NCBI GenBank assembly: GCA_022828595.1
Contig: JAKGHH010000003.1
Span: 56,471,759-56,535,758, forward strand
DNA length: 64,000 nucleotides
Direction: 5' to 3'
Source of the DNA: Nelumbo lutea
Taxonomy: Eukaryota; Streptophyta; Magnoliopsida; Proteales; Nelumbonaceae
Below the pieces are notes generated by a model. The model did not search any database and was not told the DNA's origin. It saw nothing but the letters and a program-made list of their open reading frames with translations. Position numbers and translations under genes: made by a program. The first letter of the stretch is position 1; every line of letters begins with the position of its first letter. Below are positions 10,328 through 21,059 of the stretch, piece after piece.

Positions 10328-12767
10328 TATTTACATATTAAATAATTTGAACATGTTTAACTTATTGTTGTTTAAACCATGTGATCTCTACCTGCAATTT
10401 ATGCATTTGCTAATAGCAGGATGAACCTAATCATGTTTAATGCTAAAAAATAACCCATTGTAGATTGTACTGCTATTGCATTGACCATATGCACATAATG
10501 CTAAACAATAACCCATTATAGTGGTTTCTCTTTTAACTTGCACCAACCATATGCCCAAATCGGTTTTCGCTTTGTTCATGCATGAAGTTATTGGCTCCCA
10601 TTAATGATTCCAAATTAATTTTCAGTATTGATCAAATATCTGCTGACATCTTCGTAAAAAATTCAACCTGTACCTATTTTCTTAAAATCCATATGTTTGT
10701 TGTATTTTAGGTCAGAAAAAATCGTGACCTTATTATGGTTACAATGCACCAGCCACCACTGTACCCATCATAGATGTGGTGGAATGTTGACATTCTCAGC
10801 ACTCTAAAATTTGAACAACTTTTTCATGGTTACTTTTCTGAATCCCGCTTTTTCATGGATATTTTGAAGAGTTCCATGGCTACATCTATGTTTTAAATGT
10901 TACTATGTTCTGTAATAATCTTTACATCTTGATGTTAGAAGTGTTAACCACTAATCTTCAATTGATCAGTTGTTGATACTGTTTTTTAATCAGTTAGGAG
11001 ACTGAATTGTTTCTTTTCCTCTTTAAACTGTCTGTGTATACCAAGGGTTCCTGCATTTCTTGCATTTGGAAAAAGTCAGGCATTCAATTGGGAACCTTCT
11101 ATAGCTTCATTGCATTTGACAATAAATTTCGAGAAACTTGGGGTTTAGTTAAGGTGATTTTGGGCTGAGTGTTGAGGGAGGTCTTCCCTTCCAATTTGAC
11201 ATCTGTTTTTTCTTTTTGGCTAATCAACACATCTAGCTTTTGTTTGGGAAGGTAACACTGCTGAAGCAATGATGAAGTTAGTGCTTTTTAAGCTTGGATG
11301 TAAGGAACCTCTATGATCTAATGGGTTCTTTTTTAACTAGAAGGGCTTTAGTTGTTTGAAATATAATAGTTTGGTTTTGCTCTGTAACAATGAAGGCTCC
11401 TTCAGATGGGTTTCTGCAAATTTTGGGGGAAATACTTTTTATAATCTATTTCTTAGTTTCATCAGCTTAACTTCAAGGATCTTGAAATATACTTTTCTGT
11501 TCTACTCATTTTGAATTTTTCCTCTTGGTTTGATATCAATGGCAAGTTCAGCCCTAGCATTTACTTTTTGACACTTCTTTTCTCTGACTATGCAATGACA
11601 AATTGCTTCAAGAGATGTTTTCTCCTCTGCACATATTGCCGTGCTGTGCATCTCCTGCCTTTGCTCATAATTTCAATGAGGTTCAGTAAATGTTTAGCAG
11701 CTTGTAAGACCAGAGAGAGGACTTCTGGGGTTCCACATGAATACATTCTCAACATGAAAACATTTGACTGTGAGAACTTAAAAGTCAATGTTCAAAGTTC
11801 AAAATCAAACAGAGAAATTGTTTCAAGTCTGGATTCTTTATTAGAAGGTGATGATGAGCTTTTATATATTTCTGCTGAGACCATTTAACAAGAAATTATG
11901 AACTTTGAAATAGGAAAACCAGTTACATATGGTCATTGATTGTACTAACTGATAACAAGGTTGGGACGACTGCTGTCCTATATAAAAGAACACCACATGT
12001 CACATTGCATGGCTGCCTCATTGGGCCAAGTTATATTCCTTCATTTTCTTTTTTAATTTTTTTTTTTCTCTCAAAGCTCAGATTCAATCCTTGTGAGCAA
12101 TGAAGTGGAGCAATACTGAAGGCATGACGTTATGATCTTAAATTATCATAATGTATGTGCTTACAAATCCCACTACAAATGTTATATCAATTACTGCATT
12201 ATTCTTTATGGGGAATATTCTTTTTATTTTGTATTTTTCCCTAGGAAGAGAATATTCTTTTTGCTGATGCTTTGTTTATGCTAGTTTATTTATAGTTGCT
12301 TTTGATGGTCACATAGTTTATTAGGGTAAGACACATCACTCTCTCTTCACCTGCGTCTCTAGAAAGAAGCCTATGGTCTGTAGGTATGGCCCCCATTCTT
12401 TTGCCCATTATGTTCTCACTAGAATGGCAATAATCTTTGACCCAACCACTAATTTGGGTATCTTTAATTTGTAGACTGTGAAACAGGAGATTTTTGGAAT
12501 TTTAATTTTTGGGTGGATTTAAAATCATTGAATTTGTATGTTTAGTACTGCAACACTTGCATGGGCCAGGTATGCTGAACCGAACCCAAGCTGAATATAA
12601 AAAAGTTGGGTTGGTATTGGGTATTTGGGTTGAAGGTTAGATTAGGGTCTTTTTAAAGGTAGAGCTGTAGGATCAGTTTTGGCTTAAGGTTAAAATTATG
12701 ACCCCAATTTAACTTTGGATCGTTTAAAACAACAAAAGTTAAGTTCAGGTTGAATGACATACATGTT

Positions 12768-12883
12768 GGGTTCGACTATGATACCAAATATACATAATAT
12801 GATATAGGATAAATTTATAACGAATGAAAGGTAGTAGCCAATCACGTGGAGGTTAGTTGGTCAAAGCTCTTCTAGTATCATGC
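12768..12883 (+). repeat. Dispersed repeat family, copy 3
   Basis: Starts GGGTTCGACTATGATACC and carries the GTTGGTCAAAGCTCTTC block near its end. Shorter than the other copies. Confidence 0.5.
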
Positions 12884-12960
12884 TTTTTTTTTTTTTTTTT
12901 TTTTTGGTATCATACCCATATATTTTATATTTATCTATCTACTGCTGCTATTATTACTAT

Positions 12961-13098
12961 GAAATCGGTTTCAGTGCTCACAAGACGGTGCTCACACTGT
13001 TTGTATAACCTTTTACACCATGTATTGGAAATATTTCCCTATAAAAAAGGCTGTGCGGATAGTGTGAGCATGGTTTTGTGAGTGCTGAAGCCGATTTC
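12961..13098. repeat. Foldback (MITE-like) element inside a trinucleotide microsatellite
   Basis: The left arm GAAATCGGTTTCAGTGCTCA is mirrored by the right arm ending GTGCTGAAGCCGATTTC. Inner arms GTGCTCACACTG and TAGTGTGAGCA also pair. It is flanked on both sides by CTA/TAC repeats, which suggests insertion into a microsatellite. The loop has the TTGGAAATATTTCC core shared with other foldbacks here. Confidence 0.65.
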
Positions 13099-16000
13099 TA
13101 CTACTACTACTACTATTAAAAGTGTGAATGAGAGGGTAGAATTTTTGTTTGATTAAAATACCTCATTTTTTAATTTGGTCCCTCTCTAATTGTAAGGATA
13201 GAAATGTAATTTTAACAACCACTTTTCTTCTTATTCAAATCTATCTCATTAAGTTTTATATGTAAGGTATTAACTCCTATTAACATTTGTTAATCCTTTT
13301 CTTGACTAGACTACCCCTATTTTTGAATTTGTCCCTCTATAATTGTGAGGTCACAAAGTGCAAATTTTAACTACTATATTTCTCTTCATTCAATTTTCTT
13401 TCATTCAATCTTTTTTGTGATAGAAATAAAATACAAATTAAATACCAACCCAAAAATGGAGATGCTTTACTATTTAGTGGAGTCAACAATATAATTCAAC
13501 CTTTTTGGGCCAAACTATGTCAACCTTTGATGTCATAGTTAAATAATAATAAAAATTTAAAAAGATGAAAACACACAAAAGAATAAAAAATGCAAAAAAA
13601 TTGTAAAAAACATTTGGATACATCTCTAATATCGTATATTTATCATAATGTGACAAATAAAAATAATTTTTATAGACATAGAAATACAAAAAATTATTAA
13701 AAAAATTGAAACATATTATTTAATATCATCATCTTCATAAAAAATTGTCACATGCAAAGCATGTGTATACTTATTAATATATATAAATGGCCAATCTCAG
13801 GTCTTAAGAAATGAGAATACTTTTTCCTAAAGCAAAAAGAAGTGAAGAAATTGGCAAACCCAAACTCAAAACTCTTCTAATATCATTTCCTTCAGGCATC
13901 ATAGATTTATACCTATTCATATATTAGTAATTATGCATGTGCTTTGCACATGAAAACCAAAAGAACTTTACAGATTATATACCTATTCATACCTTAAGAA
14001 TGCTCAAGGTACATAGCTTTACAGATTATATAATTTCGGAACTCTAGAAACCATGACCAAGAGATAATTCTAGGCCTTCAACAGAAAATTGGGCAATCAA
14101 ACGTGCAACAAGGTTCCCTGATCTCGGAACATATTGAATTGAGCCATGCGAGGATATATTTGCAACAGGACTCTGCAGTTAACACAAGTAATAACAAAGG
14201 GACATGTTGAACTGAATTTTTTAACTGTGAAGAATTTGCTCCAATTGGACCTGAAGCCCAGGCCCGAAACAGTGTAAAATGTTAAATTGGGTCAACACGA
14301 GTTGCACCCCAAAACATAACTGGCCCAAATTCCCATTTACATTTTTATATGCCAGGTTTCAAATAGTTATCTATGCATGAGTCATAATTAAGAACTGAAA
14401 CCGGAAGAAGAAACACATAACTTGAACTTAATATATTATAGTGTATGCAGAATTGAAGCGACACTTTTTTTCCTGTTTTGTTGAATGGACTTTGATAAGA
14501 AGATGAGGTGGCGTATTTATGTGACTTTTGTTATAATAATTACAGCAATCTCAACCATCTTATTTAAAGTTTTATAAGATACAAATTTATCCATCATATG
14601 ATAACTCAAGTTGAATGGACAAATTTTGTTCAGCAAAAATTTTAGAAAATTACACTTCATTCATACTTCTATAAATATTATAGGTATAGACAAAGACTTA
14701 AAAATTGAAAGATTATTTTTACGCCCCATTCGTTTTTCGGTAAATTATTTACTCGAGTAAGTGCATTTGTTTATGTTCTTTTATTTTCCATGTAAATAAG
14801 GTAATGGCTATTTTGGCCATAAAATTTCATTATCAAAAGGGGTATTTTTGTCTCATTCAAGTGTTGACAATTTCTCCCCAGGTGAGAAAGTTATTTATCC
14901 ACCTAGGAACTGCAAAAAGAACATGTGTTTCTTGGTCAAGGGGAATCAAAATCCCATTGACCAACTTTCCCCTTCTCAAAATCCAAAAACAGAATGCCCC
15001 CTTAGTGTAACGTAAGTGTGATATTAATTCCCATATAAGGTTGCGTTCCTTATATTAAGGACTTATCTCCTTTTTGTTGCTTAAATACCCCTATACACAG
15101 TTTTTAATTGCCAAAAGGAAATAAGTCCTTAAAATAAAGAATGCCAAATGCAGCCTAAATATTGATGCTAAACTTAATTAAGTCTGAATGGCCAATCTAA
15201 GTCAAAGAAGTAAGGACACTTTTTTCCTAAAGCGAAAAGGAGTGAAGAAATTGGCCAAACCCAAACCCAACCTAATGAAAGTCAGGTTGGGTTAAGGTTA
15301 TGATGGGGGTTCTACAATTCAAGTTGGACTATGATTAGCATAAATAGAGGTGTAATTTGGACAGGTTAGGATTGGGATTTTATCAAAATTTGAATGGGCC
15401 AACCTGAAGCCCAAGCCTAAAATAGTGTTTAAATGTTAAATTGGGCCAACATGAGTTGCACCCCTAAACATAACCTGGCCCTACTTCCCACTTTCCAACC
15501 TTCAATCTTACTAGCTAATGATTACCCTGTATTAAAGATGGGGCTTTGTTTGGGACTCCCTATCCACAAGACAACTTAAATCGTTTTTTTTTTTTTTTCA
15601 TTTGATTTAGAAAACGTAGGCTATTTAGATTTGTGATTAGCGACCCACTTCATCTTGAATGAATGTGATGAGACTGGATTAACTGAATGCAATGTTTGGT
15701 TATGGGGCTGTATAACTAATAATAATATCCATTACAGCATACTCATGTAGGGAGAGATTGAGTGGCTGTGGGGCATATGCACTTTTTGACTGATGTGGGG
15801 CGTTAATATTAGCTACACAGTCAATAATACAACCATCGCATTCAGCTAATCTGGACATGACTGTGACTTTTGTACATTTAAACCCTAATTGCTATTAGTG
15901 AGGAATGGTGTACAAGCAAGTGTATGGATTCCTTTTGCAGAACTTCCATAGTTGGCAACTAGGAAATGGGGATGGCAGAATGTACAATTGTTAAGTGAAA

Positions 16001-16470
16001 AGGATAAACTATTTGGTCTGAGTGGAATTTGATGATGCTGGTTGTGGAAGCAATCCATTTTTATTGAGTGATTGTTTGATGTTGGGACTGTGTTTTGGTT
16101 TAGGTGGAGAGGGGGGACCTAAGATAGGGCATGAAGGGTGTCCCTTGAAACTAGATCTCAACTTGGTAAATTAGTGGCCCCAGCCCCCACCAGACTCTAT
16201 TGGTAATTAGTTAATGAATTTGGTCGACTAGATTGAATTAAGTAATAAAACTATTCTGATAGTTCCGTATTAATTTGCTCTGTATATGGATGTCCACTGC
16301 ACCTAAAGAGCCATGTATCAAAACAAAACTTTGCTTGTCTAAGAACGGGAAGCCCTTCCTTGTTCACCTTCCATCCAATTTTCTACTAATAAATAAAATA
16401 GTAGGTTGAATGCATGTTCCACTAAAGCTATTTGTTAAGGGAGCTAGTTATTATTTTTCCTTTTCTCCAT
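13099..16470. other. Gene-free interval with a diverged direct duplication
   Basis: No gene recognised. Two segments resemble each other in the same orientation: 13784-14345 and 15184-15490. Both have AATGGCCAATCT at the start, a TTTTTCCTAAAGC block followed by AGTGAAGAAATTGGC, and near the end TGTTAAATTGGG followed by GAGTTGCACCCC. The spacing is about 1.4 kb at the start and 1.1 kb at the end. A foldback lies at 15037-15157. Confidence 0.5.
15037..15157. repeat. Foldback (MITE-like) element
   Basis: Left arm GGTTGCGTTCCTTATATTAA and, just inside, GGACTTATCTCCTTTT pair with AAAAGGAAATAAGTCC and a right end of GCCAAATGCAGCC. The terminal GGCTGCATTTGG-like word is typical of hAT-type MITEs. 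Confidence 0.6.
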
Positions 16471-17125
16471 CTATCTTTTTCTAGGGTTTACTTTAATTCT
16501 TACTGTTGATTCTTTTAGGCTGTGTTTGGTTTGAAGGAAAAGGAAGGGAAAGGTAGAGAAATCTATACATAGCCTACCTTTCCCTTCCTTTCCTTACGTT
16601 TTCCTCCAAACCAAACATAGCCTAAGAGAAAGGAAAAAAAAAAAAAAAAGACTTAGTGGCACTGTAATCTATTGTGTTGAATCTTTGTATAGCGAAGGCA
16701 TTGAACATTGGTTAGTGGGTCTCTTTCTCTCTATCTATCTTTTTTAGGGTTTATTTTAATTCTTAATGCTGAATTCTTTTATAAAAAAAGAGATTTTAAA
16801 GGTAGAGAAACCTATATATAGCCTACCTTTCCCTTCCTTTTCTTACGTTTTCCTCTAAACCAAACATAGCCTAAGAGAAAGGAAAAAAAGGAAAAGACTT
16901 GGTGGCACTGTAATCTATTGTGTTGAATCTTTGTATAGCAAAGACATTGAACATTGGCTAGTGGGTCTCTTTCTCTCTATCTATCTTTTTTAGGGTTTAT
17001 TTTAATTCTTAATGTTGAATTCTTTTATAAAAAAAAAAGAGATTTAGTGGCATTGTAATTTATTGGGTTGAATCTTGTAAAGCAAAAGCATTGAACATTG
17101 GCCAGTGGATCTCTCTCTCACACAC
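16471..17125 (+). repeat. Tandem array of three units, two with a MITE
   Basis: Units begin with CTATCTTTTT(C)TAGGGTTTA at 16471, 16735 and 16981 and end with a CATTGAACATTGG...GTGG(G/A)TCTCT block, giving lengths of about 264, 246 and 145 bp. Unit 1 contains a complete foldback (16516-16624). Unit 2 contains only its 3' part, joined to the ATAAAAAAAGAGATTT word. Unit 3 has that word and no MITE. This mosaic suggests array growth by unequal exchange together with gain or partial loss of the insert. Confidence 0.75.
16516..16624. repeat. Foldback MITE (AGGCTGTGTTTGGTTTG family)
   Basis: Arms TAGGCTGTGTTTGGTTTGAA and CCAAACCAAACATAGCCTA pair. Inside, GGAAGGGAAAGGTAG pairs with CTACCTTTCCCTTCC. 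A 5'-truncated copy of the same element lies at about 16799-16874. Confidence 0.7.
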
Positions 17126-17375
17126 CCACACAACAGACATCGAGTCATTCTGTTAATGGGTTGAATAGAATGGGGAGAAGTGAACCAAACTATCCCAATT
17201 ATATACTGTCTTCGTCTATATTGTTCTGGTTATAATTGGACCTGGATTGGTAGAGTTTGGATCCGCTGACCATGATACATTGTTGAATCTGCTGCCATCG
17301 ATGTTCTCGATGTACAGTTAGGTGTGAGTGGCTAGAAGATCTGGACTCAGATTGGTGTGGTTGTTCTGAACTGAA

Positions 17376-17558
17376 CTGATTAAGACGAGATCGGCTTCAG
17401 TTAGTGCAAGGCCCATTGTTCGAACAGCCTTTACAGCCTCATATCGGAAATATCTTCATACTTCTGTGCTTTATTTCATGGAGAGATATCCCCAATGCAA
17501 GGCTATAATGGCTGTTCGAATGGGCTTTGCACTGACTGAATTCAGTCTCGATTAAGAC
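17376..17558. repeat. Foldback (MITE-like) element, about 183 bp
   Basis: Left arm CTGATTAAGACGAGATCGGC and GCAAGGCCCATTGTTCGAAC pair with right arm GTTCGAATGGGCTTTGC and GTCTCGATTAAGACCT. The loop contains CGGAAATATCTTC and GGAGAGATATCC. Confidence 0.7.
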
Positions 17559-17857
17559 CTGAAACCAATTAAATATAAAATTAATTGTATTCATTTATGA
17601 ATAGCATATTACAATAATATCCCTAAGATCTGTTTTTTTTTTTTTTTTTCTTTTCATGGTATACATATAGTATTATATGTGATGTTCAAATGCATTTATA
17701 AGTTTATTGTGAAATCACAGATTAAAGTAGAGCTATCAATTATAATCGGGTCTTATCGGGTTAGACCCATAATGGTCCCAAATTCTCAATAATTGGGTCA
17801 GTTCTGGATGTGTTGCTACAACCCCAGGAGTACCTATTTTGCGCATTAATTTATTTA

Positions 17858-18010
17858 GGGTTCAACTATGATATGTAAATACCTCATTATCCGGAAAACT
17901 TATAATCAATCAACTGGTATCATGGATTAATTAAATTTTATTTATCAAAATTCACGGGTGGGTTTTAATTGGTCAAAGCTCTTCGATACCACATCTTTCT
18001 GCTATCATAG
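17858..18010 (+). repeat. Dispersed repeat family, copy 4
   Basis: Starts GGGTTCAACTATGATAT and ends GCTATCATAG. It shares GGTCAAAGCTCTTCGATACC with the copies at 3264 and 12768. Confidence 0.6.
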
Positions 18011-18419
18011 GCTTTCCCGTTTATTTATTGGTTGATCACAGAGTCTAACCATCCCCATCTTATATAGTATATTCAAATCACTTTGTTGTGAAGGTGATGA
18101 TAGTACTTAACAAGAACTACGCCAATGGGCGACCAAAGCTATTCTCATCTTGCCAAAGTAAAATATTCTCAACTGCGGTGTGGCTTTATACTTTATAGTT
18201 ATTTTCTTAGGTCTAAATGCCTATAATTCTATGCGTTAATGGATTATTTCTACTGCTTTGTATCATTAATTTGATGATCTAGACTCTAAAGGCTATATTT
18301 GATATGATAGAAAATAAGAAAGAAATAAGAGGTTTAGGGAAAGTTTCAAACATAACTTAATGATCGTCTTGTAGACATGCACCAACAGTTGCATAAGGAA
18401 ACATGTGTAACCAACTATA

Positions 18420-18446
18420 GATAATAGATAGATAGATAGATAGATA

Positions 18447-18486
<40 letters not shown>
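18420..18486. repeat. (GATA)n and (TA)n microsatellites
   Basis: About six ATAG/GATA units, directly followed by about eighteen TA units. Confidence 0.8.
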
Positions 18487-18492
<6 letters not shown>

Positions 18493-18550
18493 CATTTATA
18501 TAATATTTATGCATACAGATATCAAGCTAATTAAGTTTGGCTCAAACCAA

Positions 18551-18670
18551 CTGAGGGATGGTCTAGTTGACGGTTCAATGAATTATGTCAGTGGTGATGC
18601 AGTTTCGAATCCCGCTATTATTATCTTTGTAAGAAAAGAGCTATTGATGTAATGTTGTACTGTTTACCAG
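18551..18670 (+). mobile_element. tRNA-like SINE candidate
   Basis: 18559-18569 (TGGTCTAGTTG) fits the pol III A box TRGYNNANNNG exactly. 18602-18612 (GTTTCGAATCC) fits the B box GGTTCGANTCC with one mismatch. The 43-base offset between them is that of a tRNA gene, but the sequence between does not make a convincing cloverleaf and the tail continues as a TTGATGTAATGTTGTACTG-like body. A tRNA-derived SINE is more likely than a tRNA gene. No target duplication is seen. Confidence 0.45.
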
Positions 18671-19616
18671 GCCCAAGTTGTAACCCTAATTTGGATTTGG
18701 ATTGAACACTTCAATTGGTCATTGGGACATTGTGAGGAAGAACAAGTGGCTGAACAGTTGATAGAAACCCATGAATGGAAGGAAAAGAAGAAAAGGGGCC
18801 AAAACAAACTAGGAGGCTTCAAACACCCAAATTACACCGCATTGCTCCAAAACAAGCATTTTTTTTTTCTCAAAAACTTGTCTTTTTAGCAAGTCATGCA
18901 TCTTATCTGTTTTAGCTTAGTTGAGGAGTCCCAACTCATACTCATTAAAATAAGATGTTTTAGGAAATTTGAGTATTCTTTTATAGTAATTTTACTATTT
19001 CGGGAAAGTTGGATTTTACCTATAAATAGGCCCTTGTACAAGATCTTTGGCATTGAATTGAATGAAGTAATTACTTTTGAGTTTCATTACTTTCTCTTTG
19101 AGAATCCTTTTTTACAGGTTTAACAGGACTAATATAAACTTGATTCAGGCATTTTGGAACCAGACCCACAAAGCCTTCACCTTCATTTCAGATCGAATAT
19201 AAACCCGTATAACCCGACTATCTATTTGGGCTAAGATTGGGCACTTTCTTGACCTGCCTGAGCCATTCCAACTTCTACTAAAAATTCTTAAAACAGCTTC
19301 TAAAACCACAAAAAGGCCAAAACGTTGCCAATGCTATCTCTTTTAATGTATTCCATCTCTCAATGACAACCCATGCAGAGAGAAATCCATGATTATTATG
19401 AATCTAAAAGGCATCAGTTTTGTGGTGCGTATGTGTAAGCACATGATGGGGTTTACCATCGCAAAGTCTATGGCATCACTTGCAATGTCATACCTTCTTT
19501 TCGGTGGTAATAACATCATTCTAAACACATTTTCGCAAAAGGTAATGCTGCAATGACGGTAACGTAGCAGGAGTGCCGTGTCACAAAGTGTCAAGTTGTG
19601 AAAGCCCCTGAGTCCG

Positions 19617-19997
19617 GATGTAGTTGGTACATTAGGTAAGCACAATGAGTGAGTACGTAATAGCTATGTGATACATGTCTCAGTTAATGCGTCTTTCATC
19701 CAAACGTTTTTGTTCTGTTAGACAGAAATTATCCATTATTTAATTATTTTTGTTAAAATAATTAAAAATAAAAAACAATAAAAATGAAAACGTAAATGAG
19801 TTCCAATTCCCAATATGTTTAGGTTTTCCTTTTTCATTGTTTTTATTTTTAATTATTTTGACAAAGATAATAAAAGAATGGATAATTTCTGTCTAATGGA
19901 GCAAAAACATTTGGATGAAAGGCACATTAATTGAGACATATGTCACACAGCTATTACGTGCTCACTCATTGTGCTTACCTAACGTGCCTACTACATC
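19617..19997. mobile_element. Long inverted-repeat element (arms about 170 bp)
   Basis: The left arm from GATGTAGTTGGTACATTAGG through CAGAAATTATCCATT and TAAAATAATTAAAAATAAAA is mirrored by the right arm (about 19825-19997) ending CCTACTACATC, around a loop at about 19790-19825. Weaker inverted similarity appears to continue outward. Arm length is compatible with a small Mutator-type element, but no 9-bp duplication was found. Flanking ORFs (19343-19645 minus, 19915-20118 plus) come from the arms and are not genes. Confidence 0.65.
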
Positions 19998-21059
19998 TGT
20001 ACCCCCCCCCCGTGACGCCCAGGCATTGCACCACTTGCAACGCCATCCTCAAATACTTAAGTGCTCTTACGAGACATTACGCCATGTGGTAGAGGGCGAG
20101 CTTTTAGAATTGCTGTAACTACAAACATGCTTACATGTAAACTCTAAAGATGAGAGTTCCCAATCCCGAGAAATTCTTATGGACACATGGCAAAACTCCA
20201 AATCACTTACTTGTTTAATACTTAATGAATTTAACCACCTTTCCACAACGGCAAAGTTTCCTTTGTCCCCTCCTTACTTCCCTCACTTTTTATCAATACC
20301 AATGGAATGGCCTATGTTGCACATGGCATTTGATATTGATGGCGATGTTTGGTTATGCTTTTATATCTCGGGCATAGATGAAAGTTTACATACCATTCAA
20401 GTCCTAAGACAATTATATAATACATAAAAAAGACTATCCTCACAAAATGCCAAGATCTGAATTTTATAATTATAATATGTTGGTTGCAAATGCATCAAAT
20501 TGAAACATTAATGCACCAAATCAATTATAAAATTACATTCAACAACATTATATATAGATAAAGTTCATCCAATGAAACACATTATTTATGGAGAATAGGA
20601 GATGCCACTCTTAACCGATCTCCTATTTTGTAATAACTTAAAACCTAAGAAAATAATTACTATTAATGGTTAGAAGTAAAGGCTATTATGTTAATTTATT
20701 CAATTAACTATTGAATAGCAGAAGTCGTTATTTAAGATGACTATTAAATAACTTACATTTAAGCCTAAAAACATTTTCTTCTTACTTTTTAACTAAAAAG
20801 GAAATAAAGAAATTAGTTGGAAGCAAAATTTATCAACCAACCACTAGAGTAACATGTATGCAAACACCTAGGCACGTTGATCACCTCCGCACATTTGTCC
20901 AAGTATAAAACAATTGGACGATTTATAATGTGTCACAATGTTAAATAGACTGAGGAAATGAGTTGCAAGCCCTACTTAACAACCACACACATGATAACGT
21001 ACATTACCAATGGCCAAATGCCCATATAAGACGTGAGCCCAATTGACAAACATGTTTAG
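19998..21059. other. Gene-free interval
   Basis: A C-run sits at 20002-20010. No gene, RNA or clear repeat is recognised. Confidence 0.5.

Larger units (their letters stand above)
8873..12960. other. Gene-poor interval
   Basis: No recognisable gene. It contains (TA)n plus a T-run at about 9783-9825, and members of the GGTTCGACTATGATACC family at 10176-10327 (reverse) and 12768-12883. An ORF of 125 codons at 11511-11888 (plus) has no recognisable domain and T-rich composition like its surroundings, so I do not call it a gene. Homopolymer runs lie at 12060-12068 and 12883-12905. Confidence 0.5.

Noticed and set aside
11511..11888. 125-codon plus ORF
   Set aside because: No known domain, composition like surrounding T-rich DNA, no splice or promoter context.
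18551..18640. Functional tRNA gene
   Set aside because: Internal promoter boxes fit but no acceptor stem or anticodon arm could be paired.
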